Shown here: piece after piece, positions 22,808 to 34,164 of the stretch
Numbering within the stretch: the stretch's first letter is position 1
How the letters are laid out: every line of letters starts with the position of its first letter
Origin: Liolophura sinensis
Taxonomy: Eukaryota > Mollusca > Polyplacophora > Chitonida > Chitonidae
Reading direction: 5' to 3'
NCBI RefSeq assembly: GCF_032854445.1
Contig: NC_088298.1
Location: 5,020,160 to 5,084,159 of the forward strand
Length of the DNA: 64,000 nucleotides
The notes under the pieces: model-generated
Seen by the model: only the letters and a program-made list of their open reading frames with translations
Database searches by the model: none
What the model was told of the DNA's origin: nothing
Translations under genes and position numbers: made by a program

Positions 22808-22885
22808 CAGTCAGGTTTGGATTTGAACCTGAGATGTCATTGATTTGAACCTGAGATGTCATTGTCGCGAGGCATTGTCTACGAC
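22808..22885 (-). repeat. tRNA-like remnant with 22-bp duplication
   Basis: 'ggatttgaacctgagatgtc' is followed at once by a second copy, 'gatttgaacctgagatgtc'. The reversed B-box-like sequence suggests a SINE head fragment. Confidence 0.4.
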
Positions 22886-22925
22886 CAGAACAACGCCTGA
22901 ACCCAGTAAATGAATAATATATGTA

Positions 22926-23147
22926 TTTTTGCTTGGGGTTTTACGTCGTACTTAACAATTCTTCAGTCTAATGCAGACGAAGAGTCATTAGGTCTGTGGA
23001 CATATATTAATTGTGTCCTCTTGCATCAGGGCTGAAGTATCAGGCCAACGACACCAAACATGACACCCCACGCAGTCACATTATACTGACGCCGGCCCAA
23101 CCAGTCCTGTTTCCTTACTCCAAGTCTCTCAACAGCGAGACCAAGTA
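22926..23147 (-). mobile_element. SINE-C, 5' truncated
   Basis: 'cttggggttttacgtcgtac', 'ttaacaattcttcagtcta', 'cacgcagtcacattatactg' and 'cagtcctgtttccttactcc' follow the family order in reverse. The tRNA-like head is missing. Confidence 0.75.
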
Positions 23148-23302
23148 AATGAAGACGGATCCTATGCACACTCCGAGGCACGATATATAATACAAAAACA
23201 AAGAGTAGGAAGTATTCTATACAAACGAGCAGCTGCTAAAAATATCTAAGGCCTTTAAAACAGTTTCGCAGTAACGCTGAGACATTCGATTTGTTGAATT
23301 TA

Positions 23303-23511
23303 CATATTTGATTGGCGGTTTAAGCCGTATTCAAGAATATTTCACTTATACGACCGCGGCGAGCATTACGGTAGGAGGTAACTGGGCAGAGTGCGTGGGA
23401 AACCCACAACTACCCGCAGGTTGATACCAGACCCTCCCACGCACGACCTGAAAGGAAGCCAGCTGGACTTGCACCCAAAGCCACCACACTGGATAGCGGT
23501 TAACTCGCTAA

Positions 23512-23513
<2 letters not shown>
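23303..23513 (-). mobile_element. SINE-A, nearly full length
   Basis: From 'gattggcggtttaagccgta' through 'cgaccgcggcgagcattacg' to the head region 'ggatagcggttaactcgcta' it follows the family in reverse, but the final part of the head is lost where the (TA)n array begins. Confidence 0.8.

Positions 23514-23578
<65 letters not shown>
23514..23578. repeat. (TA)n microsatellite
   Basis: About 65 bp of TA directly abutting the SINE-A head on the left and the TIR-H element on the right (after about 55 bp). Confidence 0.97.
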
Positions 23579-23581
<3 letters not shown>

Positions 23582-23636
23582 GAATATATATATACATCAA
23601 CATGAACTTGAATATCCTTTTTTAAAATGCTATATA

Positions 23637-23870
23637 TACTCTGAGAGAAAAGTTTGGGTTAACTGACAAAAAAATCAATCAGTTATGCAACTGAGTCATA
23701 TGACAACATCAGTAATGAAATTCCGACTAACCAAGTGAATCAACAATATAACCAGATGAGTTCCATGACCTATCATTCCGGTCATATGACTCAGTTTTCT
23801 GAGTTGGATTTGCTTAATTGTGTAACTCATATTTTTGAGTCAGTTCAGGCAGATTTTTCTTTCAGTGTAC
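23637..23870. mobile_element. TIR-H element (MITE-like)
   Basis: The left end 'tactctgagagaaaagtttg' and the reverse complement of the right end 'tacactgaaagaaaaatctg' match at 24 of the outer 31 positions. A second inverted pair, 'aactgagtcatatgac' and 'gtcatatgactcagtt', lies inside. The length is about 234 bp, without coding capacity. TA at both ends is consistent with a TA target, but the flank is itself TA-rich. Confidence 0.7.
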
Positions 23871-24330
23871 ATTAGCACATGATGAATACTGTGTATATGA
23901 AGACTAAATAAACGCGGTAAGCTCTGGCACTATATTTACCTCCGCAGATCTTTATTCGTTTAATCGTCAAGTATAGTGACCAAGGAAGTCGTGGTAAAAA
24001 TCAATGCGCGCAATGCATGTAAGTTTGAATAAAATACATTCCACAAGATTAAAGGATTATTTGACAGGCAGGCGGATCTACATTATGTACACAGTCAATC
24101 AGGAAATGGTTGAGTAAGGAATGTGTAACGTGGGTGAATATTTACACAGTTATACACACTAAAAGTATTTCATTTTTAAACACATTTCTATAACAGTTTA
24201 TTTAAAGTAAAATATGTATATTAATTTATGGAAAAAGAGAAGAAAAATGAATTTGTGAAATAAAGATTTCGTATACATTAGAGGTTTATTTTATGCAGAA
24301 AAGTTTTAATAGGGAATTAACGAAATACAA

Positions 24331-24372
24331 CCGTGCATTCTAGAGGTCGCGTGTTCGAATCCAGCTATCGGG
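24331..24372 (+). repeat. tRNA B-box remnant
   Basis: 'gtcgcgtgttcgaatccagc' contains a perfect pol III B-box (GTTCGAATCC), as in a SINE head or tRNA pseudogene. No matching A-box or acceptor stem is seen. Confidence 0.35.
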
Positions 24373-24559
24373 CAGAGACACTGCTTTACTTATTAAGGTT
24401 CATTCACCTATCTCCTCCGTTCAGCCTTCCTCCTCTTCCAGCACCATGGCATTTCACTTGTGCATACGACCTATTTTTGGTTAATCTTTGTAGTTTTGGA
24501 TGTTCTTCACCTCTTGGCAAGAATAACACTTTGACTGTTGCTTGTCGTCAACCTTGTCG

Positions 24560-24770
24560 TACTGGACATAGAACAAGTGGTTGGCATCTCCAGTGTGAGG
24601 AGTGTGTAAGTCTGTCTGAAAGCTGCAGTCGTTGAAACCTGGAATGTGAGGGCTATGGTGGTGTGGCCGAAAACTGCAGTCGTTGAAACCCGAACCGTGA
24701 GGAGTATGGAGGAATGGCCGAAAATTCCAGTTGTTGAAGCTTGCAACTAGAGGAAAAACCTTCGAAATTG
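24560..24770. repeat. Degenerate 51-bp tandem repeat, 3-4 copies
   Basis: Units contain 'gaaagctgcagtcgttgaaa', a variable middle, 'gtgaggagtatgg' and 'ggccgaaa'. The 51-bp length keeps a minus-strand frame (24507-24746) open with three 17-residue repeats of the type 'STTAVFGHTTIALTF'. I see no splice signal or start context that makes it a gene. Confidence 0.7.
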
Positions 24771-25540
24771 GAAATTAATGAATATGTTTCACTATATGTG
24801 TATATGTATGGACGTTAAATATTTGAAAACGCTTAATTCCCCCACCCCTCCACCTGCACAACAAAAATTAAGATAACTTTTTAATCTCTCCAACTGACTG
24901 GTACAGACTTGATAGACAGGTTCCTCTACGCACGCAGGATCCATTCACAAATCAATATCTGTCATATATGCATATCAGCTGGATCACAGAAGAACAACTT
25001 CTTTCGTGAACGACCGTAGAGGTCTTTGACTGATCAAAAATCGATGAAAATACAAGCTGTCTGGATTCTCAGAAACATAACGCCCACGGAGATGAAAGAA
25101 ACAATGCATGTGGCTGTGTCTAAGAGTTCGTGGCTTTCAAGCTTTCTCGACCACAAAGTGACTACCGTGACAATCGCGAAAGTCATGCTGAAAGTAGATC
25201 TATAACAGCGCATGCGCAAGACTTCCTATTTGATGTTCTCACTTTGTCAACAGATCGATGACACGATTTATAGGATGGGAATTAAGAAAACTAAAGTTCT
25301 TATATCAAATGGTATATAAGATCAGTTTCTAACAGAAGTCATTTTCAAGTAATTTATACGTATATACGTATCAGTTTCCTTAACGTATTGCGTCGTAATG
25401 CTGTTGGACATCACCAAAGTCTTTGGTTTAAATCAAACCCAGAGGAAATTTTTCTATATACAAACCCAAATTTCACTTCTTCATGATGGATCTGTAGTTT
25501 GCAGTAGTTTGCATTTGTAGTAATGATAATTATCTGTCAT

Positions 25541-25696
25541 TTCACAGGTTAGAGCAAGAAAACAGGACTGACTGGCCCGTGCGAGTATAAGGTTAGGTGT
25601 GGTGTCATGTCTGGTGTCTTCGGCATGATACTTCAGTAGACTCGCCCTGCCACAGGAAGACTCAGTATGTGTGCACACTTAATGACCCCGACGTTA
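25541..25696 (+). mobile_element. SINE-C internal fragment
   Basis: 'ttagagcaagaaaacaggac', 'gtcatgtctggtgtcttcgg', 'catgatacttcagtagactc', 'gccctgccacaggaagactc' match the middle of the family. Both head and 3' end are missing. Confidence 0.75.
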
Positions 25697-26070
25697 CACT
25701 TCAAGCATACATTTATTCATTCATTCTTTTATTTCGTTTTGTTAACAGTTAGTTAACACGTAAATGATCTGTCAGTTTAGATTTAAAGAGTGATGAAGTA
25801 TTGATATTGAAGTATTGACTTTAGACCCAAGGAGAATTTGTCCCAATCTCGCTTGACACTTGATTTTTAATGTGTGAAGTGATGAGTGTGGATACATTGG
25901 TTCGTGAAGGGTGTAGTGTTGAGGTCTAGCTCGGTAACTGTGTATGGCAGGTTGCCGTGTAAAAATGCTTCTAAAATTGACAGGCCGGCTGATGAATTAA
26001 TTATTGGGTATTGCCGTTACAAGCAGATTGAATTAACTTGAAAATGTACAAATGTTTATAGTTGGCCCCT

Positions 26071-26290
26071 TGAATAAGACCGGTTGCTGTGAGTTCAAGT
26101 CCAGCTCATGCTGACTTCTTCTCCAGCCATACGCGGGAAGGTCTGCCACCAACCTGTGGATGGTCGTGGGTTTCTCCCGGGCTCTGTCCGGTTTCCTCCC
26201 ACCATAATGCTGGCTGCCGTCGTACAAGTGAAATGTACTTGAGTACGGCGTAAAACACAAATCAAATAAATAAGTCGAACTGAATAAGAC
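26071..26290 (+). mobile_element. SINE-A, partly headless, with 10-bp target-site duplication
   Basis: 'tgaataagac' flanks it at 26071-26080 and 26281-26290. It begins in the B-box part of the head ('cggttgctgtgagttcaag') and is otherwise complete to 'gtaaaacacaaatcaaataa'. Confidence 0.88.
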
Positions 26291-26608
26291 TTCCATGTGT
26301 TCGAATCTGTCGGATGGGTAATTGCCCTAATAACCCGTTTTTAAAGAAGGAACAGCGACTGTAAGTGTATTGTTTCGTCCCATAATAAATCAGCACTGAT
26401 AGGTATGGAAACATCAAGGAATAATAAAGTATAAAGAGGGTTTTTTTTATCTAGGCGGTGTTGGAATGTAAATCCAGTATTTCTAGATACTTTGCGACAT
26501 GTGTCATTTACATAAGGCACCCAAGAGAGTTTATCCGTAAAAATAATTCTAACATGTCTTCTGATTAACTATACTGTTTACTGATGTTGGAGGAATGGCA
26601 TTGAGGAA

Positions 26609-26728
26609 CTGGAGTTTTACGCCGTACTCAAAGATATTACCGGCCCCGGTGTCTCAGTTGGTAGAGCGTCCGTTACTTGGGTGGTAGATCCAGGGTCATT
26701 CCAGGGTCGTGTCACACCTAAGGCCAAA
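26609..26728. mobile_element. SINE-A 3' scrap joined to a SINE-B head
   Basis: 'gttttacgccgtactcaaag' (minus-strand SINE-A end, to 26636) is followed directly by a plus-strand SINE-B tRNA-like head: 'taccggccccggtgtctcag' then 'ttggtagagcgtccgttac' and 'ggtcgtgtcacacctaaggc'. The SINE-B copy stops there. Confidence 0.7.
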
Positions 26729-28735
26729 ATTAAAATATTGTTTGTTTGATGTTACAAGCCCTTCATAACAGAAGAGGGTAGGTACGTTAATTTTTTCCCC
26801 CTTTTTACAGAAGGGAAGAACAATAGCAGAATCTTACTCAAATGACTGATCAAATTTAAACTTCCTCAACATTGATCAGAACACAGCACTAAATTATATC
26901 ACCCAACATTAACAAAATAACTATTCTTAGATCTTTACAATAAAACTAATAGGTAAACATTTGATAAACATTTTTACGAGTACTATGCCATAATGTAACA
27001 CAACAGTTAGTGCTAGCATTTTCAAATCCTGTACAGAGAAGAGGGGGGGGGGGGGCAGGCACGTAAAAATGTAACCCAAATCCTGGCCATCTGATACTTT
27101 TGACGTTCCATTTCCATTTTCCTAATTTTAATTTTTTGTGAGATTTAGGGGATGCTTCCTTCGTGTGAAGGGTCAATCATTTATTCTGTCTGCAATACAT
27201 CATTCAACGTACATGCCTGTCTAAAGGTATGGCGAGTGTTAGTACCCAAGTGAGCTTCAGTTCAGATCACCAGTTGCCAAAATCATGTCGTGTTGCATGA
27301 AGATTAAAGGATGGAACATATCAGCTTTGTCTTCATATGTGAACTTCCTTCTATCCATTTAGAAATGCAATCGCACATTCTATTGTTAGTGCCATTGTTT
27401 CCAATTCACAACAATGTATCAGTAAACAGATACAGTTTCTATCGACCAAAGTTTTCTCAGCACCTGGAGGTGGTGATCTCAATGACAGTCCAGGAAATTA
27501 TACCAATATATTTCCAGCTACATGCTCCCTAGCACAGCGTTTTGACAGGGAGGAAAGGTATCCACACACCTGACTAACCTTTTTTATTTATTTATTCTTT
27601 TTTTTTTTGAATTTTGCGATTTTCCGAACTGTATCTTTCCATGCCAACTGAAGGGGCTCATGTGGGGGCCCCTGACAGATGTGGAAAGAGTCTAACACTA
27701 TGGTGGATGCCCACATAAAAGGGGCTCTGTTGGGGATTCCTTGATAACGTAGATTTAAAATCTTCTGTTTTGATCATGTTTCAGCGGATATTATGCCGTA
27801 AGGTCTCAATTTTTCACCGTGATTATACCAGTCCATGACCGAATTAATATAATTCACAAAACATAAACTAGGGAATTTACGTTAGTGGGCTACACGTAGA
27901 ACCTCAACTGTAGTTTGCTCAGCTTGTCCTTGGAGGTATAGGCCTGTGTCCAAGTTTCTTCAGTGTTTGTGGACATTTCGCGCCGGTTATAACCAGAGCC
28001 ACACAATTTTGAGCAATTCAGTTTCGCGAGATTAGGTGTGTTTTTAAAGGATAACTTGGCGGAAAGAATTGGATTACGGAGAATTCTATACTTTGCCGTC
28101 GTAAGACGCTGACTGCTGCGATGTTTACATGATTTCCTTCAACATTTTACAATGATTATCTCACAAAATGAGTAATTAATTGAAATCTGGACTCCCTATG
28201 GAAACACAAGGACGCTGGACATCAATTCAGTAAAGTATACTGTACAATGTGGTTGACGTTTAGGTGGTACAAAGAAAAAAAAATCGCAATAACCGCGTCA
28301 ATTTCTTGTCATTTTAAAAGCATCTGGCACTTCATACTTCTACTTCACTCAACAATTAGCTTTCAGAAGAACATCGCTGTCCATCTTTGCGTGCAGCGTT
28401 GTTCTGTAGATCGGAATACTTAAATAACGTTGTGACCAGTTAGGTCAATCGGGTGGATGGCATCACGCCATGAGTCGCTCAATGCAGACCTTATTCCCGA
28501 AGATTTTCTGAGGAAATATCGAATAAATGTCAGTGTCAATGACTGCCAAAGGTGCATAAAATATCTAGCATGCGGACAGACCATGTATTAAGTGGTTTTG
28601 GGTATTAAGTATTGCGTATGCAGCGAGATTTGCCGATGCGGTAGCTGAATACAGATATAATCTCATAATCGAGTGCACACGTCCTCCGAGTTAACAATGG
28701 CAGCGCTTGTCACGAGTCAGTCAGTCAGTAATTAT
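26729..28735. other. Long stretch without recognised features
   Basis: Two kilobases of mostly unique AT-rich DNA with a short G-run at 27042-27056. No supported gene, SINE or tandem array was seen. The right end leads into 'gagtcagtcagtcagt' and then the 32-bp array. Confidence 0.5.
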
Positions 28736-29825
28736 AAGCCATACTTTTTGGACTAAGGAAATTGTATAAGCCATACTTTTTGGACTAAGGAAATTGTATA
28801 AGCCATACTTGGGGGACTAAGGAAATTGTATAAGCCATTCTTTTTGGACTAAGGAAATTGTATAAGCCATGCTTTTGGGACTAAAGAAATTGTATAAGCC
28901 ATACTTGGGGGACTAAGGAAATTGTATAAGCCATACTTTTGGGACTAAAGAAATTGTATAAGCCATACTTTTGGGACTAAGGAAATTGTATAAGCCATAC
29001 TTTTGGGAGTAAGGAAATTGTATAAGCCATACTTTTGGGACTAAGGAAATTGTATAAGCCATACTTTTGGGACTAAAGAAATTGTATAAGCCATACTTTT
29101 GGGACTAAAGAAATTGTATAAGCCATACTTTTGGGAGTAAGGAAATTGTATAAGCCATACTTTTGGGAGTAAGGAAATTGTATAAGCCATACTTTTGGGA
29201 CTAAAGAAATTGTATAAGCCATACTTTTGGGACTAAGGAAATTGTATAAGCCATACTTTTGGGACTAAGGAAATTGTATAAGCCATACTTTTGGGACTAA
29301 GGAAATTGTATAAGCCATACTTTTTGGACTAAGGAAATTGTATAAGCCATACTTTTGGGACTAAGGAAATTGTATAAGCCATACTTTTGGGACTAAGGAA
29401 ATTGTATAAGCCATACTTTTTGGACTAAGGAAATTGTATAAGCCATACTTTTGGGACTAAGGAAATTGTATAAGCCATACTTGGGGGACTAAGGAAATTG
29501 TATAAGCCATACTTTTTGGACTAAGGAAATTGTATAAGCCATGCTTTTGGGACTAAAGAAATTGTATAAGCCATACTTTTGGGACTAAGGAAATTGTATA
29601 AGCCATACTTTTGGGAGTAAAGAAATTGTATAAGCCATACTTTTGGGACTAAAGAAATTGTATAAGCCATACTTTTGGGACTAAGGAAATTGTATAAGCC
29701 ATACTTTTGGGAGTAAGGAAATTGTATAAGCCATACTTTTGGGACTAAGGAAATTGTATAAGCCATACTTTTAGGACTAAGGAAATGCATTAGTCATACT
29801 TTTTGGACTAAGGAAGTTGTATGTC
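28736..29825. repeat. Minisatellite, 32-bp unit, 34 copies, highly homogeneous
   Basis: The unit is 'aagccatacttttgggacta' plus 'aggaaattgtat'. I indexed all 34 copies (start = 28736 + 32 x (n-1)); nearly every difference falls at a few sites (tttttgg/ttttggg/ttggggg, act/agt, aagg/aaag, tac/tgc). The last two copies are degenerate ('ttaggac', 'aatgcattagtcat'). No unique spacers exist, so it is not a CRISPR array. Confidence 0.98.
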
Positions 29826-30000
29826 TCGAAATGTATCTGTATTAAAAGAGTGACATTTCAAACGATCGGCGAAAATAAAATATTTAACGAAATGAAATAA
29901 AATGGAATCTGTAAAAAAGCATTTCGGTCAGGGCCTCGTTGAAGGGTCGGTCGCGTAATCTCAAACATGGCCTAAGACTTTAAAAGAGGAAATTGTAGCT

Positions 30001-30250
30001 GACTGGCTTGGCGTTCAGCATTAAGGGATAGTGCAACGACTGGTTGACCCGTATCAGTATAATGGCTTTGGTGGGTTGGCTTACTTGCCATCGGTATGTC
30101 GTCTCAGTGAAGCAGCACTGGATAAAAAAGCGGTGGAAATCCGCCCTGCAGCAAGGAGGCACATTACATGCACTCTAAGAACTCCTTCGTCGTCATATTA
30201 GTGAAAAATTGTTAAGTACGACATTAAACCCTAAGCATGCACTCACTCAC
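30001..30250 (+). mobile_element. SINE-B, 5' truncated
   Basis: It starts in the family middle ('cattaagggatagtgcaacg'), runs through 'gataaaaaagcggtggaaat', 'gcaaggaggcacattacatg', 'gttaagtacgacattaaacc' and ends in the tail 'cactcactcactc', which runs straight into a SINE-A fragment. Confidence 0.85.
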
Positions 30251-30322
30251 TCAAGAATATTTCACCCATACGACCGCGGCCAGCATTATGGTGGGAGAAA
30301 ACCGGACAGAGCCCCGGAAAAG
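30249..30322 (-). mobile_element. SINE-A fragment fused to the SINE-B tail
   Basis: 'ctcaagaatatttcacccat', 'cgaccgcggccagcattatg', 'gtgggagaaaaccggacaga' belong to SINE-A. It lacks the usual (AAAT) tail and 'ggtgttttacgccgta'; the junction falls within 'actcactcaagaat', where the two families share 'actca'. Confidence 0.8.
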
Positions 30323-30423
30323 TTTCAGTAATCGCCAAGCCATTTAATGATGCAATTATTTGCAGTAAATCCCTGTGAGAAATAGCAGTATAGACAGTCG
30401 AAAATCCCAACTAGATATCATTT

Positions 30424-30556
30424 TACAGTATATGCATCTACGCTCAAAACGTAATCTGTTAATATTAGCAGAAAGTCAGTTGCCTAGGCTAGAATGATTT
30501 TTAACAGTATATTGTGTCAAATTCCATATAACATTCTATTAATCTGACGGTTGATT
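30424..30556. mobile_element. TIR-1 partial copy
   Basis: 'cgctcaaaacgtaatctgtt', 'aatattagcagaaagtcagt', 'tgcctaggctagaatgattt' match one TIR of the family; a fragment of the interior ('acattctattaatctgacgg') follows and then it stops. Confidence 0.55.
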
Positions 30557-31679
30557 GGCAAACGGAAGCCAACCAACCATGCTGAGTGGAAACATGTCGA
30601 ACAGGGGTGGACTGCAAACCGAGAACCGCAAGCCCCTTGGACGACATTACGATATGACCATATATTCTACGATTGTAAACTGTCTTGAGAGTTCCATTTA
30701 GCTGACCAAAAAAGGCGCCTTTGATGACCAGACATGCACGAGTTGGCCGATACTTTGAGGTTCTCATTAACCTGGTTGAAGGAAATGCGAAACGGAAAGG
30801 TCTCATGCGGAAGTTTTCCTTTGAAAGCTGAAATCCGATCTGAAGAATTAATATATCAAAAGAGCCGCGCGCAGTGCTACATATGCGATCAGTTTCAATG
30901 AATGTCATCTCTGCACAAATGATTACCGTGCAAGGAGTTGCCTTCGAAGAGCATGTCAATTGCTGCTTTATTAGCCACACAACAACAATCGTGGAAATCT
31001 GTCAGTATTTGCTGGGGTACATGTGCACGCATCATGTTTCACGCTAACTACGCGTACTTCATTTCTTTGGATTTCATCTCAGTCAACTTCATCTTTCTAT
31101 GGCAGGGCAGAAAACGATTTGGATTTGATTGCAGGGTGGGATGTGATGGGAGGTAATTGTTGGGGGTGGGGATTAGTCAGGAAGGGGGTGAGATAAATAA
31201 ATTCACTTTAGAAACTTTGATAAACGCTTAAAGTGTGGTGATTTGTAAGTTATTTGACGAGGGCGTTGGTATACCACTGGTTTTGTTCGAATATAACCAT
31301 CGAAAAAAAATCAATGTTCTTTGCATTGCCTGGGGTGTTACGTAAAAGAGCTTAATTTTGGAGACAAAGGGATAAACCAAAGACATGCTTTTGGAGGGTT
31401 CAAGATTGTATCTGCAACTAATAGGCCAATTAAGAGCGTAACCTGGCCCTTATCCACTCTAATACATGCTCAAGCTATGCTGCGGGATACTGAAATATAC
31501 ATGTCCCCCATGTGTCAGTTAATTGCAGAGCATTTTTGCGATTTGAGTTTCAGTGACTTGTATTATAACGCCCTTGCTTCAACAAATACACGCGTTACTG
31601 TTTGGTACCTTATAGATATGCATACAGGAGATATTTCAACATGAAACACCGACAGGGGTGTATTAGTTACATCGTTACT
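30557..31679. other. Unique stretch with unrecognised open frames
   Basis: A 159-codon minus-strand frame ends at 30501 and begins at 30980, and a 107-codon plus-strand frame covers 31321-31644. Neither shows a recognisable domain, and the first overlaps the TIR-1 fragment. I do not call them genes. Confidence 0.4.
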
Positions 31680-31770
31680 CAATTACCACGACGGCGGCCA
31701 GCAATATCGTGGTAGGAAAGCGGGAATAGCCTGGAAGAAACCCACGACCATCCGCAGGTTTGGTGACAGA
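31680..31770 (-). mobile_element. SINE-A internal fragment
   Basis: 'cacgacggcggccagcaata', 'gaagaaacccacgaccatcc' and 'gcaggtttggtgacag' match the central part. Tail and head are both absent. Confidence 0.7.
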
Positions 31771-32090
31771 AGCTACTCAGCAGACACATTTGATGTCGTC
31801 TGCAGGATTCGAAAATATACCCCACGTAACCGTTGTTGTCCAGTGAAAAATGGGGAGTCTTTTGTATGATGCGGGATAACAAACGAAATATACCACTAAG
31901 TTAGTATACGTTACGCCCTTATTTTTCTTTTCTGTCCAAACTTCTTACTTTTTTCCTTTTCCTAATTTTGTTAAATAGCACCCCAATAAGCCCTCCTCTC
32001 CCTCCATAAATGTACGTTCCTGGTTAACAACCCCAAGAGCAATTCCTAAAACGCTGTTTAACTCGAACCACCAAGAAATAATTTTTTGTG

Positions 32091-32302
32091 TATTTATATG
32101 ATTGGTGTTTTACCCCGTATTCAAGAATATTTCACTTACACGACGGCTGCTAGCATTATGGTGGGAGAAAACCTGGAAGAGCCCAGGGGAAACTCATGTA
32201 GGTGCGAAAAACCTTCCCACGTCCAACCGATGAGGATTTGAACGCACAGCGACCGCATTGGTGAAAGGCTCTTGGGTCATTGCGCCGCATTGTCACTCAA
32301 AC
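32091..32302 (-). mobile_element. SINE-A, nearly full length
   Basis: 'gattggtgttttaccccgta', 'cgacggctgctagcattatg', 'cccaggggaaactcatgtag', 'gatttgaacgcacagcgacc' and 'gcattggtgaaaggctcttg' follow the family in reverse. The outer head is diverged after 'gcgccgcattgtcac'. Confidence 0.85.
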
Positions 32303-33404
32303 CACTCTATAAATTATGGCATTTTATAAGATGGAAGCATGCAAAAAGAAGTCGCAAGTTTTCAATGATGTCGGAAAGACGCAAGGAATGTTCTAGATGA
32401 ATGAATGAAATCAGTATGGAAAGCGTGTACCATACAAGTTGTTTATAATGCAAATATGCAACTCATTTGCGCTTTGATTGCAACTGTTCATATATCCAAC
32501 ATGGCGATCTAATTCAACAGGATGAATATAAAACCCCTAGCCCTTTCTGTATCTTACAAAAGCTGTACATCTGCCGCCAAGGATAGCCATTGTATGTTTG
32601 GTTCGAAAGAGATGTGGTCAAAGGCACCATTAAATTCAGCAAAATACGAAATCCGACCTGTGTGGTATGAATGTACCTGCATATTTACGGGAACTGATAT
32701 CGCATGTCTGCTAATACGTGGGCGATCATCCGGGCGTACGAAACCCGACCGTGACTCGATGTACATCATTACATACATGTCTATAGGGCTGATCGCTAAC
32801 GACCGCTGCGCACACCTTCTCATTTTCTCCCGACGTCCTTCACAGTATTATCTGTCACAGAATCGCTTACATTTCATTTCTCCGCTATACTCAGACTACA
32901 TTAACGCGCAGTGTATTTTAAGATAACACTAGAAACCATTTTTGATATTAAATGACAACTTTGAAACAAGCTCCATTTTTGATCAACGAAATGTCCATGA
33001 ATGAAATTTGTTCCAATTTAGAAAATGATTTAGAAAAATGGACTTGTTTTGAAATCACATTGCTGACCACTTTTTAGTAAACATAGTAATTTTCTTTTCG
33101 TACACCGTAAGGCACAGGCTTAGAATGTGAAACAGCCATAAACAGATACAAACCAGATGGATAAAACAGACTTTGCAAAATCTAGTCTGTAACTTTTCTT
33201 GGTGATGCCATGTAGTAACTCTAATTCAAGTAAGCGAGTAAGCACTCGTTTTGAAAAGAAGTCCAGAAAACTGTTCAGAGTCCAAAACAGTCATAATTTT
33301 ATTAAAAATGGATGAAACAGCATGGTCAAAGGGCGCATTTGATATGCATGGTCAAGCCCTGAGTTACATACCTCGCAACTCCTGTACGCGGTCTCTCCTA
33401 AAAT
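32303..33404. other. Unique stretch
   Basis: Plus-strand 32522-32926 is open for 134 codons and its complement for 89, but no domain or splice pattern is recognised. No repeat was seen. Confidence 0.45.
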
Positions 33405-33500
33405 TAGATCGCAGCCGAATCTGCGAGAACTGGATTTGAACTCACAACTTTAGTGATCATGAACGGTGTCTTCTTACGCCAATGCTCTTCTACTGACGTG
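33405..33500 (-). repeat. tRNA-like SINE head remnant
   Basis: The reverse strand reads 'cagtagaagagcattggcg' (A-box-like) followed by 'gtgagttcaaatccagtt'-type B-box sequence (plus strand 'actggatttgaactcacaac'). No 3' domain was found attached. Confidence 0.4.
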
Positions 33501-33569
33501 AAGTTTTGACGGAAAGGAAAGACCATTTTATAATTTTAGAAAAGTTCAATACAACCATATTCTGTCTAC

Positions 33570-33645
33570 TACTATAAAAAACCTGTTAAACATGCAGAAA
33601 ACTTGTTATCTAAGAGATGAGAAATTCAGATTGTTTGAGTCGGTC
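33570..33645. mobile_element. TIR-1 end fragment
   Basis: 'aaacctgttaaacatgcaga', 'aaacttgttatctaagagat' and 'gagaaattcagattgtt' align with the TIR of the copy at 22520-22787. Confidence 0.45.
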
Positions 33646-33949
33646 CAGCTAAATATAAATATGAGTTGCATTTGACTTCTAACAAAACGCCATAGGCCTA
33701 TGTTTTTTGTAAAATATCAATTAAGATAATTAAAAGGGGAAATACGTCACTGATCTAAACTGTCTGTCCGACAAGATAACACGCAAATGAGACAGCGCAA
33801 AGGTTCTCAAACTGGAACGCTCGCTTGTTGACTCGCACATGTGCTAGCCTAAATAGTAGGACTATACAGCAGAACTAAATAAAGTTACAGGCAGAAAATA
33901 TAGCAGGTGCCGTGTCTGATATTTGAACTGAACATCTCTCGTCGTCTAC

Positions 33950-33964
33950 ACTACAGGTGGCGCT
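33950..33964 (+). promoter_or_regulatory. CTCF-like motif (one mismatch)
   Basis: 'actacaggtggcgct' matches the CTCF consensus NCANNAGRNGGCRSY except at the third base. It is a sequence match only. Confidence 0.3.
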
Positions 33965-34164
33965 CCTAGGGGAGGGATATCAGTCAAAAAAGCCAGTCTT
34001 CGGCCAGGCTTCTAAATATAGCGACTTGAATGAAGGGATTGGTCGCAGGAAAATCCCCACGAAAGCATTCGATTGTCCACTCCAGGTCAGATACTTGTCA
34101 GAAGACATCAGGAAGTACTATAACTATATGTAGAAGACATTTAAAAATACAACACAATTTTTTC

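Noticed and set aside
28736-29825. CRISPR-like array of 32-bp direct repeats
   Set aside because: Units are contiguous with no unique spacers and the genome context is eukaryotic.
30501-30980. 159-codon minus-strand ORF
   Set aside because: No recognisable domain, overlaps a transposon fragment, and the length is near what chance gives in 64 kb on six frames.
31321-31644. 107-codon plus-strand ORF in unique sequence
   Set aside because: Composition is plausible for a protein, but there is no homology that I can name and no supporting signal.
32522-32926. 134-codon plus-strand ORF with an 89-codon antisense ORF
   Set aside because: Both strands are open and no motif or splice pattern supports either.
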